A stretch of 64,000 bases of DNA from Paenibacillus antri (GTDB lineage: Bacteria; Bacillota; Bacilli; Paenibacillales; YIM-B00363). Numbering within the stretch: position 1 is the stretch's first letter; the number at the start of each line of letters is the position of its first letter. Both the position numbers and the translations under genes were made by a program. Under the pieces are notes generated by a model. It was given only the letters and a program-made list of their open reading frames with translations. It ran no database searches and was not told the DNA's origin. Location of the stretch: the NCBI RefSeq assembly GCF_005765165.1, contig NZ_VCIW01000004.1, forward strand, positions 148,542 through 212,541, in the 5' to 3' direction. This document shows, piece by piece, positions 1 to 7,023 of this stretch.

Positions 1-294
1 CGAGGACACGCCGCCCTCATGAAGCCCGGACGACCCGATCATGCTGTATACGGACGTCCCCATCCCGCTCGTCGTCCGTCCGCGTTCGTTCGTCGTGTGC
101 GTCTTCGGTCCGCTTACGCTCGGAATGACCCCGATATCGCCTCCGTGCGCGGACGTCCCGGCGCCGTCGTCATGACCCTCGTGCGGGACGACTTGCTCGT
201 TGTCGGCCGCCGTACGATCGTTCCCGGCGCATCCGCTCGCGAGCGACGAAATTCCGAATAAGACGGCGACGGCTGCTTGATAGCTTCGTTTCAT
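1..294 (-). CDS. Lipoprotein, partial (possible YhcN/YlaJ-type sporulation lipoprotein)
   Basis: This reverse-strand frame opens at an ATG a few bases after GGAGGAGG and runs off the left edge, so only the first 98 residues are visible. The N-terminus is a lipoprotein signal: MKRS, a hydrophobic run, then ASGC with Cys22 as the likely lipidated residue. The visible mature part is rich in His, Asp, Gly and Ser and ends with VYSMIGSSGLHEGG. I recall this pattern from small envelope lipoproteins of Paenibacillus that are grouped with YhcN/YlaJ sporulation lipoproteins, but the diagnostic C-terminal half is missing. The gene is divergent from the dehydrogenase genes to its right. The coding call is good; the family call is tentative. 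Confidence 0.6.
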   Translation of the reverse strand, partial: MKRSYQAAVAVLFGISSLASGCAGNDRTAADNEQVVPHEGHDDGAGTSAHGGDIGVIPSVSGPKTHTTNERGRTTSGMGTSVYSMIGSSGLHEGGVSS

Positions 295-416
295 ATGGTA
301 AACCTCCTCCGAAATTTACGATTAACATGCCCATTGGATTTTTAGTGTATGAATGGTTTTTCATAGGGGAAAACCACTGTCAAGGCAAAGAATAATGCGC
401 GGGAGGTTTCACGACG

Positions 417-1178
417 ATGGACGAACAAGAACGTCCGAAGACGACCGACGATCAAGCGAAGGGGATGTCGCGCCGGCAGTTTCTCGTTACATCCGGATAT
501 GCCGTCGGCGGCGCCGTTCTCGGCGGCGTCTTGGGTTATTTACTGCCGAAGCGGCAGGAAGCGGCGCCTCCGGCCGCCCCGGCCGCGGAGGGGAACGATT
601 ACGGGCAAGCGCTCATGTTCTTTACGCAGGAGCAGTTCTCGATCGCGCAAGCGGCGACCGAGCGCATCTTCCCGACGGACGAGAACGGGCCCGGCGCGAA
701 GGAGCTCGGCGTCGCCTACTACCTCGACCATCAACTCGCCAGCGAGTGGGGCTTCAACGCTAGAGATTATATGCAAGGCCCGTTCTTCGTCGGGGAGAAG
801 GTGCAGGGCTATCAGGGGCGGTTGAAGCGGAGGGACATTTTCCAAATCGGTCTTCGGGAAATGCAAAACTACAGTCAAAGCCAGTACGGCAAAGCGTTCG
901 TCAACCTGACGGAGGAAGAGCAGGACGCGGTGCTGACGGCGTTCCAAAACGACGAGGTGCCGGTGACGACGATATCCGCCAGCGGATTTTTCAGTATGCT
1001 CCGCAGCGGCACGTTGGAAGGCGTCTATAGCGACCCGTTGTACGGGGGGAACAAAAATATGGCCGGCTGGGCGATGCGCAACTACCCCGGCAGTCAGATG
1101 TCATACACGCAAATTATGGATAAAGACTTCACGAAGGTGCCGCCTAGAAGCTTGAAAGACCATGTAGCGCACTCTTGA
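417..1178 (+). CDS. Gluconate 2-dehydrogenase subunit 3 family protein, Tat-exported
   Basis: 253 aa. Residues 18-23 are SRRQFL, a twin-arginine export motif, followed by a Gly/Ala/Val-rich hydrophobic segment to about residue 43. The protein is therefore probably moved folded across the membrane and anchored there. The rest fits the small subunit (subunit 3) of membrane-bound flavin sugar dehydrogenases. That subunit has no cofactor of its own; it matures, exports or tethers the catalytic GMC subunit. The ATG at 417 follows GGGAGG. The GMC subunit starts 25 bases downstream and a cytochrome c lipoprotein follows, the usual order for a three-part sugar or sugar-alcohol dehydrogenase. The substrate cannot be read from this subunit. 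Confidence 0.88.
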   Translation: MDEQERPKTTDDQAKGMSRRQFLVTSGYAVGGAVLGGVLGYLLPKRQEAAPPAAPAAEGNDYGQALMFFTQEQFSIAQAATERIFPTDENGPGAKELGVAYYLDHQLASEWGFNARDYMQGPFFVGEKVQGYQGRLKRRDIFQIGLREMQNYSQSQYGKAFVNLTEEEQDAVLTAFQNDEVPVTTISASGFFSMLRSGTLEGVYSDPLYGGNKNMAGWAMRNYPGSQMSYTQIMDKDFTKVPPRSLKDHVAHS

Positions 1179-1203
1179 GCTTACGAAAAGGAGGAATGAA
1201 CAG

Positions 1204-2919
1204 ATGGCCAAGAAATTGCCGAAGACGGACGTCGTCATTATCGGCGTCGGCTGGTCCGGAGGCATCATCGCATCCGAGCTGACGAAGAACGGTTTGTCGG
1301 TCGTCGGGCTGGAGCGCGGGCGGGAGCGGACGACGGAAGATTATTTCATGGTTCATGACGAGCTTCGATATGCGCTTCGGTACGAATTGATGCAGGACCT
1401 GTCGAAGGAAACCATCACGTTCCGAAGCAACGAGAAAATCCGGGCGCTTCCCATGCGGCAGTACGGATCGTTCCTATTGGGCGAAGGTCTCGGCGGCGCG
1501 GGCGTGCATTGGAACGGCCAGACGTTCCGCTTCCTGCCGTACGACTTTCAAATTCGGAGCCTGACCGAGGAACGGTACGGGAAAAACAAAGTCCCGGCGG
1601 AGATGACCATACAAGATTGGGGCATTACATACGACGAGCTGGAGCCTTATTTCGACGCGTTCGAAAAGATGGCCGGCATCTCGGGGGAGGAAAATCCGCT
1701 CGGCGGCAAACGCTCCAGCCCGTATCCGACGCCGCCGATGATTCAGACGCCGTCGATGAAGCGATTCGCGGATGCGGCGAGTAAGCTGAATTTACATCCG
1801 TTCACGATGCCGTCCGCCAATCTATCGACCGCCTACACGAATCCGGACGGCATCTCGCGGGCGCCGTGCCAGTATTGCGGGTATTGCGAACGATTCGGCT
1901 GCGAGTTCGGCGCGAAAGCGGACCCGGTCGTTACGGTCATCCCTGTCGCGAAGAAGACGGGGAAGTTCGAAATTCGGACCCACTCGAACGTCCGTCGCAT
2001 CCTGCATACCGGGGGCAAGGCGACGGGAGTGCTGTATACGGACATTACGACGGGAGAAGAGATCGAGCAGCCTGCGGATATCGTGGTGCTTACGGGATAC
2101 GTGTTTAACAATGTACGTCTACTGTTAATGTCCGAAATCGGGAAACCGTACGATCCTGCGAGCGGCACCGGCGTAGTCGGGAAAAACTATGCGTATCAGG
2201 TGATGAAAGGAAGCGCGATGGGGTTCTTCGACGACGCGGAATACAATCTGTTCGCCGGCGCCGGGTCGCTCGGTATGAGCTTAGACGACTACAACGGGGA
2301 CAACTTCGATCATTCCGAATTAAATTTCATCCACGGAGGGAACATTAGTTTTACGAATACGGGGCAACGACCGATTCAAAACAACACCGTTCCCGAAGGT
2401 ACGCCGAAATGGGGCAAGGAGTTTAAGGCCCAATCGCTCAAGTACGCCAACCGCGTGCTGAAGGTAGGCGGGCAGGGCGCCTCCATGCCTTTCCGGCATC
2501 ACTACCTTGATCTGGACCCCACGTATAAGGATGCTTTCGGCGATCCGTTGATCCGCATCACGTTCGATTTCGAAGAGCAGGATCGTCAGCTCGCGAAGTA
2601 TCTGACCGATCGTTGTTCGGAAATTATGCAAGAGATGCGGCCCAGCCTGATGGAGTCCTTGAAGGAGTTGGGACCATACGAGATCATGACGTATCAGTCG
2701 ACCCACAACACCGGCGGCGTCATCATGGGAAGCGATCCGAGCGCTTCGGCGGTCAACAACTACTTGCAGATGTGGGATATGGAAAATTTGTTCGTGATCG
2801 GCGCCTCGGCCTTCGCGCACAACAGCGGGTACAACCCGACGGGTACATTGGGGGCGCTCTCTTACCGCGCCGCGGAAGGGATCGCGACGTATAGCAAGAA
2901 GGGCGGAATTCTCGCGTGA
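1204..2919 (+). CDS. GMC-family FAD oxidoreductase (large subunit of membrane sugar dehydrogenase)
   Basis: 571 aa, catalytic subunit. An FAD-binding Rossmann fold starts at residue 9 (VVIIGVGWSGG, ending in LERGRE). A cysteine-rich segment CQYCGYCERFGCEFGAKA lies near residue 225, as in gluconate and sorbitol dehydrogenase large subunits. The C-terminal GMC domain carries HNTGGVIMG and AFAHNSGYNPTGTLGAL, the His and Asn region that deprotonates the substrate. It has no signal peptide, so it should leave the cell bound to the Tat-exported subunit 3 encoded just upstream. Electrons would pass to the cytochrome c encoded next. The reaction is probably oxidation of an aldose, sugar acid or polyol outside the membrane. 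Nearby pentonate catabolism genes suggest a pentose-related substrate, which is inference only. RBS GGAGG precedes the ATG. Confidence 0.9.
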   Translation: MAKKLPKTDVVIIGVGWSGGIIASELTKNGLSVVGLERGRERTTEDYFMVHDELRYALRYELMQDLSKETITFRSNEKIRALPMRQYGSFLLGEGLGGAGVHWNGQTFRFLPYDFQIRSLTEERYGKNKVPAEMTIQDWGITYDELEPYFDAFEKMAGISGEENPLGGKRSSPYPTPPMIQTPSMKRFADAASKLNLHPFTMPSANLSTAYTNPDGISRAPCQYCGYCERFGCEFGAKADPVVTVIPVAKKTGKFEIRTHSNVRRILHTGGKATGVLYTDITTGEEIEQPADIVVLTGYVFNNVRLLLMSEIGKPYDPASGTGVVGKNYAYQVMKGSAMGFFDDAEYNLFAGAGSLGMSLDDYNGDNFDHSELNFIHGGNISFTNTGQRPIQNNTVPEGTPKWGKEFKAQSLKYANRVLKVGGQGASMPFRHHYLDLDPTYKDAFGDPLIRITFDFEEQDRQLAKYLTDRCSEIMQEMRPSLMESLKELGPYEIMTYQSTHNTGGVIMGSDPSASAVNNYLQMWDMENLFVIGASAFAHNSGYNPTGTLGALSYRAAEGIATYSKKGGILA

Positions 2920-2959
2920 CGCGAACGGAAACAATCCAAAGCGAGGGAGATGGAATACG

Positions 2960-3352
2960 ATGGTGAAAATGCGATGGATGCTGCTCTGCATGGCGCTGGC
3001 GGCGTCGCTCTCCGCGTGCGGCGGAGGCGGCGGGAACGATGCCGGCGAAGCTCCCGCGGGGGATGCCGCTCCGCCTGCCGAGACGGAGAACGGCGCCGCG
3101 GGCGACGCTGGCGGCGGGGATCTTGAAGCGACGGCGAGACCGATCTACGAAGGGAACTGCATGGCATGCCACGGGACGGACTTGGCCGGCGCAGGAAGCT
3201 TCCCGAGCTTGCAGCAGGTCGGCGCCGATATGACGCAGGAAGAGATCGCGGCCAAGATCGCCGGCGGCGGGAACGGGATGCCGGCGTTCGAAGGCCGATT
3301 GACGGACGACGAGATCGGCGCGCTTTCGCAATGGCTTGCGGCGATGAAGTAA
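2960..3352 (+). CDS. Cytochrome c lipoprotein
   Basis: 130 aa. The N-terminus is a lipoprotein signal ending in LSAC, with Cys20 as the lipid attachment residue. A flexible Gly/Ala/Glu-rich linker runs to about residue 55. The C-terminal 75 residues form a single-heme class I cytochrome c domain with CMACH at 67-71 and a likely axial Met107 in NGMPAF. This is the normal architecture of Gram-positive c-type cytochromes, held at the outer membrane face by lipid. It is third in the dehydrogenase gene set and most likely carries electrons from the GMC flavoprotein to the respiratory chain. A strong terminator follows immediately. Confidence 0.9.
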   Translation: MVKMRWMLLCMALAASLSACGGGGGNDAGEAPAGDAAPPAETENGAAGDAGGGDLEATARPIYEGNCMACHGTDLAGAGSFPSLQQVGADMTQEEIAAKIAGGGNGMPAFEGRLTDDEIGALSQWLAAMK

Positions 3353-3357
3353 AAAAG

Positions 3358-3390
3358 AAGGTCGACGGCGGGAGCTCCGCCGTCGACCTT
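3358..3390. terminator. Bidirectional intrinsic terminator between cytochrome c and tatA
   Basis: A perfect 14-bp stem (AAGGTCGACGGCGG and its complement) encloses a 5-nt loop. T-rich sequence follows on the plus strand and an A-run (T-run on the minus strand) precedes it. It sits between convergent genes and can serve both. Confidence 0.9.
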
Positions 3391-3572
3391 TATTTTTGTT
3401 CTTCCTTGTCGTCTTCGAAATCGGACACGAGCTCGCGCGTCGAGGTTTTGAATTCGTTCAGCGTTCGTCCGAAGCTGCGCCCCAACTCCGGCAATCGCGA
3501 CGGCCCGAAGATCAGCAGGGCGACGAGCAAGAGCAGGACGAGCCCGGGGATCCCGATGTTTCCGAACGGCAT
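3390..3572 (-). CDS. tatA: Sec-independent translocase protein TatA
   Basis: 60 aa. The protein has the TatA/TatE plan: a short N-terminal membrane helix (about residues 7-22), the [11 protein letters not shown] hinge, an amphipathic helix, and a charged acidic tail. TatA subunits assemble around TatBC or TatC to let folded twin-arginine proteins cross the membrane. The gene faces the dehydrogenase set across a shared terminator, and the first gene of that set carries a twin-arginine signal. This suggests a TatA dedicated to that enzyme. No tatC is visible in the window, so a partner must lie elsewhere. The stop codon overlaps the last base of the terminator stem. Confidence 0.93.
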   Translation of the reverse strand: MPFGNIGIPGLVLLLLVALLIFGPSRLPELGRSFGRTLNEFKTSTRELVSDFEDDKEEQK

Positions 3573-3677
3573 GGGGCTCGACTCCTTCCGCGTGGAATTT
3601 TCTTTATCATGCCCTTATAGACGCTCATACGATTCTTTGTTATCCTGAAGGTATTCCGGAGCATAATATAGTATTCG

Positions 3678-3694
3678 GTTTTATAATATAAAAC
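3678..3694. promoter_or_regulatory. Palindromic operator overlapping the iclR-type gene promoter
   Basis: GTTTTATAATATAAAAC is a perfect inverted repeat of 8 bp on each side of a central A. It contains TATAAT, a consensus -10 element, about 30 bases before the regulator ATG. An identical copy lies before the first pathway gene at 4535. IclR-family proteins bind short palindromes near their own gene and targets, so self-control and pathway control are inferred. Confidence 0.75.
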
Positions 3695-3717
3695 ATAATG
3701 GGCAAGGAGCGTCGTAG

Positions 3718-4476
3718 ATGCCGTTGATACAATCGGTCCAGCGAGCGCTGCAAATCGTCGATTTATTCGACGAACGAACGCCGGAGCTGAAAATTACGGA
3801 GATCAGCGCCCGCATGCAGCTGCATAAGAGCACCGTACATTCCCTACTGAAGACGCTGATGCATCACGGATATATCGCGCAAGACGACGAAAGCGGAAAA
3901 TATCGTCTCGGCTTGGCTTTGGTCGAGAAGGGGAATATGCTCCTGCAGTCGATGGATCTTCGGTCGATCGCGAAGCCGTATATCGCCGAGCTGTCGGCGA
4001 AGAGCGGACAGACGACGCATCTGGTCGTATTGGACGGCAGGGACGGCGTATATATCGATAAGGTGGAAGGGGCGAAGGCCGCCATCCGGTACTCCCGCAT
4101 CGGACGGCGCGTCCCGCTGCACAGCAGCGCCGTCGGGAAAGCGTTGGCCGCGTTCCGTCCGCTCGAAGCCCTCCATGCGCTGCTCGACGATTATACGTTC
4201 GACAAGCGCACCGAGCGGACGATCGGCGACCGGGAAGCCTTCTTAGCGGAGTTGACTCGCGTACGAGGCTGCGGCTTCGCGATCGACGACGAGGAGAACG
4301 AGCCCGGCGTCCGATGCGCGGCCGCGCCGATCTTCGACCATAGCGGCGTCGCCGCGGCGGCGATCAGCGTTTCGACGATGACTTCGTCCGTCGACGACGA
4401 CGCGCTGCGCGCGTTGATCGACGAGCTGCTGGAGGCGGCGAAGGCGATCTCTCGGCAGCTCGGGTACAAGGGGTAA
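3718..4476 (+). CDS. IclR-family transcriptional regulator
   Basis: 252 aa. The N-terminal winged helix-turn-helix (about residues 5-60) includes LKITEISARMQLHKSTVHSLLKTL and the wing GKYRLGLAL. The remaining part is the IclR effector-binding domain, with the usual GRRVPLHSSAVGKALAA and DDEENEPGVRCAAAPIFD signatures. Such proteins bind small metabolites, often sugar acids or aromatic acids, and repress or activate adjacent catabolic genes. The same 17-bp palindrome lies over this gene's promoter and over that of the next gene, so this protein probably controls the downstream pentonate genes and itself. The likely ligand is a pentonate or 2-keto-3-deoxypentonate, which is inferred from context. 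Confidence 0.9.
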   Translation: MPLIQSVQRALQIVDLFDERTPELKITEISARMQLHKSTVHSLLKTLMHHGYIAQDDESGKYRLGLALVEKGNMLLQSMDLRSIAKPYIAELSAKSGQTTHLVVLDGRDGVYIDKVEGAKAAIRYSRIGRRVPLHSSAVGKALAAFRPLEALHALLDDYTFDKRTERTIGDREAFLAELTRVRGCGFAIDDEENEPGVRCAAAPIFDHSGVAAAAISVSTMTSSVDDDALRALIDELLEAAKAISRQLGYKG

Positions 4477-4534
4477 GCCGTCGGTCTCGTCTTCGGCCGC
4501 GGGTTTCTTCCGCGAATCCCGATACGAGAACGAT

Positions 4535-4551
4535 GTTTTATAATATAAAAC
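4535..4551. promoter_or_regulatory. Palindromic operator overlapping the pentonate operon promoter
   Basis: This is an exact second copy of the 17-bp palindrome at 3678. It again contains TATAAT (4539-4544), 12 bases before the GGGAGGA ribosome binding site of the FAH-family gene. No good -35 hexamer is visible at the right distance. A regulator bound here would cover the -10 element. Confidence 0.75.
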
Positions 4552-4577
4552 AACAATATCTTCGGGAGGAATGATTC

Positions 4578-5453
4578 ATGAGGCTGATTCGGTATCGGGA
4601 ACATACGGGATGGCGGCTCGGCGCGGTTCCGGACGGCGCCGACGCGGCGTACGCGCTGCCGGACGCGGACGTGTTCGCGCTTGTTCGGCGGGCGGCGGCG
4701 AACGGGGTTACGGCGGCGGATGCGGCGCGCGCTTCGATCCGGGAAGCGTCGCCGATCGCAGACGACTGGCGGAGCCTGACGCTCGGCGTACCGATCGAAG
4801 CGCCGGAAGTGTGGGCCGCCGGCGTCACGTACCAGCGGAGCCGGGAAGCGCGCAATTACGAAGCGACCGGCGGGAAGCTGGACGCAAGCACCTTCTACGA
4901 CAAAGTATACGACGCGGAACGCCCCGAAATTTTCTTCAAGTCGACGGCGGCGCGTACGGTCGGGCCCGGCGGCGAGGTTTCGCTGCGCAGCGATTCCGCG
5001 TGGCAAGTCCCGGAGCCCGAGCTCGGCGTCGTGTTGGACGGCGACGGCCGCATCGTCGCGTATACGATCGGCAACGATATGAGCTGCCGAGACATCGAAG
5101 GAGAGAATCCGTTGTATTTGCCCCAGGCGAAGATGTGGAAGCAGTCATGCTCGCTCGGACCGACGCTGCGCCTGGCCGAGACGACGCCGGACCCGTACGC
5201 GCTCGACATCGAGCTTCGCATCTATCGAGGCGGCCGGTTGGTCGTCGAGGAGCGCGCCAACACCGGCCAGCTGAAGCGGAGACTGGAGGAGCTCGTCTCG
5301 TTCTTGCGGCGGGATAACGTGATCTTCGAAGGCACGGTACTGCTCACAGGCACCTGTATCGTCCCCCCGAACCAATTCACGCTGGAGGCGAACGATCGGA
5401 TCGAGATCGACATCGCCGGCATCGGTACGCTGATCAATTCCGTCGTCGCATGA
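4578..5453 (+). CDS. FAH-family 2-keto-3-deoxypentonate dehydratase (XylX-like)
   Basis: 291 aa. The C-terminal two thirds is a fumarylacetoacetate hydrolase fold, with the metal-binding acidic residues in PEPELGVVL (Glu146, Glu148) and the segment YTIGNDMSCRDIEGENPLYL. Family members in Weimberg pathways (XylX of Caulobacter, KdaD of Sulfolobus) do not hydrolyse C-C bonds. They dehydrate 2-keto-3-deoxypentonate to 2-oxoglutarate semialdehyde. The next two genes encode an aldehyde dehydrogenase and a pentonate dehydratase, which are the neighbouring steps. On that context I assign the dehydratase role and not true FAH activity. The ATG at 4578 is chosen for GGGAGGA 8 bases upstream. Its promoter carries the IclR-type palindrome. 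Confidence 0.82.
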   Translation: MRLIRYREHTGWRLGAVPDGADAAYALPDADVFALVRRAAANGVTAADAARASIREASPIADDWRSLTLGVPIEAPEVWAAGVTYQRSREARNYEATGGKLDASTFYDKVYDAERPEIFFKSTAARTVGPGGEVSLRSDSAWQVPEPELGVVLDGDGRIVAYTIGNDMSCRDIEGENPLYLPQAKMWKQSCSLGPTLRLAETTPDPYALDIELRIYRGGRLVVEERANTGQLKRRLEELVSFLRRDNVIFEGTVLLTGTCIVPPNQFTLEANDRIEIDIAGIGTLINSVVA

Positions 5454-5461
5454 GGATTTAC

Positions 5462-5476
5462 ATGTAAGCGGATACA
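5462..5476. promoter_or_regulatory. Candidate cre (CcpA) site between the dehydratase and aldehyde dehydrogenase genes
   Basis: ATGTAAGCGGATACA matches the Bacillus cre consensus WTGNAANCGNWNNCW at every constrained position. It lies inside an inverted repeat CATGTA-6-TACATG (5461-5478) in the 81-bp gap after the FAH-family stop codon. About one such match is expected by chance in a window this size, so the location is the main support. It could act as a roadblock-type catabolite repression site. Confidence 0.45.
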
Positions 5477-5534
5477 TGAAAATAATTGATAGGTCCTTGA
5501 ATGAGTACATACAAAGAGAGGATGAACCCATCGT

Positions 5535-6998
5535 ATGAATGCAACGAACGATATTCCCGTATATGCGAATTACATCGGCGGCGCGTGGGTCGCGGCCGCG
5601 GGCGGCGCGACGGTGCCGAGCGTCAACCCGGCGAATCGCTCCGTCGTCGGTGTCGTGCCCGCTTCGACGCGGGCGGATTTGGACCGCGCCGTCGAAGCGG
5701 CGAACGAGGCGCGCCGCGCCTGGAGGAAGCTGACAGGGGCGCAGCGCGGAACGCTGCTGTTCAAGGCGGCCGATCTGATGGAACGAAGACTCGACGAGAT
5801 CGGCGAAACGATGACGCGGGAGATGGGCAAGACGTTCGCCGAGGCGAAGGGCGAGACGGCCCGGGGCGTCGCGATCTTACGTTATTACGCCGGGGAAGGC
5901 ATGCGCAAGACGGGCGACGTCATTCCGGCGACGGACGCCGAGGCGCTCCTCTATACGACGCGGGCGCCCCTCGGGGTCGTCGGCGCCATCACGCCGTGGA
6001 ATTTCCCCGTGGCGATTCCGATTTGGAAGCTGGCGCCGGCGTTGATCTACGGGAATTGCGTCGTCTGGAAGCCGGCGACGGATACCGCGGTCACCGCAGC
6101 GAAAGTTATGGAGTGCTTCCACGAAGCGGGCTTCCCGGCCGGGACGATCCAGATGGTCGTCGGCGGCGGACGGGAGATCGGGCAGGGCATGGCCGAGCAT
6201 CCGGGCATTCACGGTATAACGTTCACTGGGTCGAACGCGGTCGGGAAGCAGGTCGGGGCGGCGGCGTTCGCGCGGGGCGCGAAATACCAGCTCGAGATGG
6301 GCGGGAAAAATCCGATCGTCGTGGCGGCCGATGCGGATCTCGACTTGGCGGTCGAGGCGACGATCAGCGGCGGCCTTCGTTCGACGGGGCAGAAGTGCAC
6401 CGCCACGAGCCGCGTCATCGTCGTGAAGGACGCGTACGACGCGTTCCGAGCGAAGCTGCTCGACAAGATCGCTACGCTGAAGGTCGGCGACGGGATGCAG
6501 CCGGATACGTGGCTCGGGCCGTGCGCGAACGAAAGCCAGTACGACACGGTGCTGTCGTACATTCGTCAAGGCGTCGAAGAAGGCGCGCAGCTCGTCTTCG
6601 GCGGTACGAAGCCGACCGACGAGGCGCTGAAGGACGGCTTCTACGTCACGCCGGCGGTGTTCGAAGGCGTTACGTCGCGGATGAAGATCGCCCAGGAGGA
6701 AATTTTCGGCCCGGTGCTGGCGCTGCTTCGAGCGGAATCGCTGGAGGAGGCGATCGAACTGGCGAACGACGTCGACTACGGGCTCAGCGCTTCGTTATAC
6801 ACGAAGAATATCGGGCAGGCGCTCGCGTTCGTGCAGGAGATCGACGCCGGATTGGTTCGCGTCAACGCGGAGACGGCGGGCGTCGAGCTGCAGGCGCCGT
6901 TCGGCGGGATGAAGCAATCGAGTTCGCATTCCCGCGAGCAAGGGCAGGCGGCGATCGAGTTTTATACGTCCGTGAAGACCGTATTCCTGAAACCATAA
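5535..6998 (+). CDS. Aldehyde dehydrogenase, probable 2-oxoglutarate semialdehyde dehydrogenase (XylA-like)
   Basis: 487 aa, full length for the NAD(P)-dependent aldehyde dehydrogenase superfamily. The cofactor pocket motif [20 protein letters not shown], the [12 protein letters not shown] segment, catalytic Glu254 in LEMGGKNP, nucleophile Cys288 in GQKCTATSR and [11 protein letters not shown] are all present. Between two pentonate-pathway enzymes, the expected reaction is oxidation of 2-oxoglutarate semialdehyde to 2-oxoglutarate, which feeds the TCA cycle. Semialdehyde dehydrogenases of this clade are hard to separate by eye from succinate-semialdehyde enzymes, so the substrate rests on context. 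The ATG follows a GAGAGGATG-type Shine-Dalgarno sequence. It ends 25 bases before the dehydratase gene. Confidence 0.87.
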   Translation: MNATNDIPVYANYIGGAWVAAAGGATVPSVNPANRSVVGVVPASTRADLDRAVEAANEARRAWRKLTGAQRGTLLFKAADLMERRLDEIGETMTREMGKTFAEAKGETARGVAILRYYAGEGMRKTGDVIPATDAEALLYTTRAPLGVVGAITPWNFPVAIPIWKLAPALIYGNCVVWKPATDTAVTAAKVMECFHEAGFPAGTIQMVVGGGREIGQGMAEHPGIHGITFTGSNAVGKQVGAAAFARGAKYQLEMGGKNPIVVAADADLDLAVEATISGGLRSTGQKCTATSRVIVVKDAYDAFRAKLLDKIATLKVGDGMQPDTWLGPCANESQYDTVLSYIRQGVEEGAQLVFGGTKPTDEALKDGFYVTPAVFEGVTSRMKIAQEEIFGPVLALLRAESLEEAIELANDVDYGLSASLYTKNIGQALAFVQEIDAGLVRVNAETAGVELQAPFGGMKQSSSHSREQGQAAIEFYTSVKTVFLKP

Positions 6999-7023
6999 TG
7001 CGACCGAAGGGACCGATGCTTCC

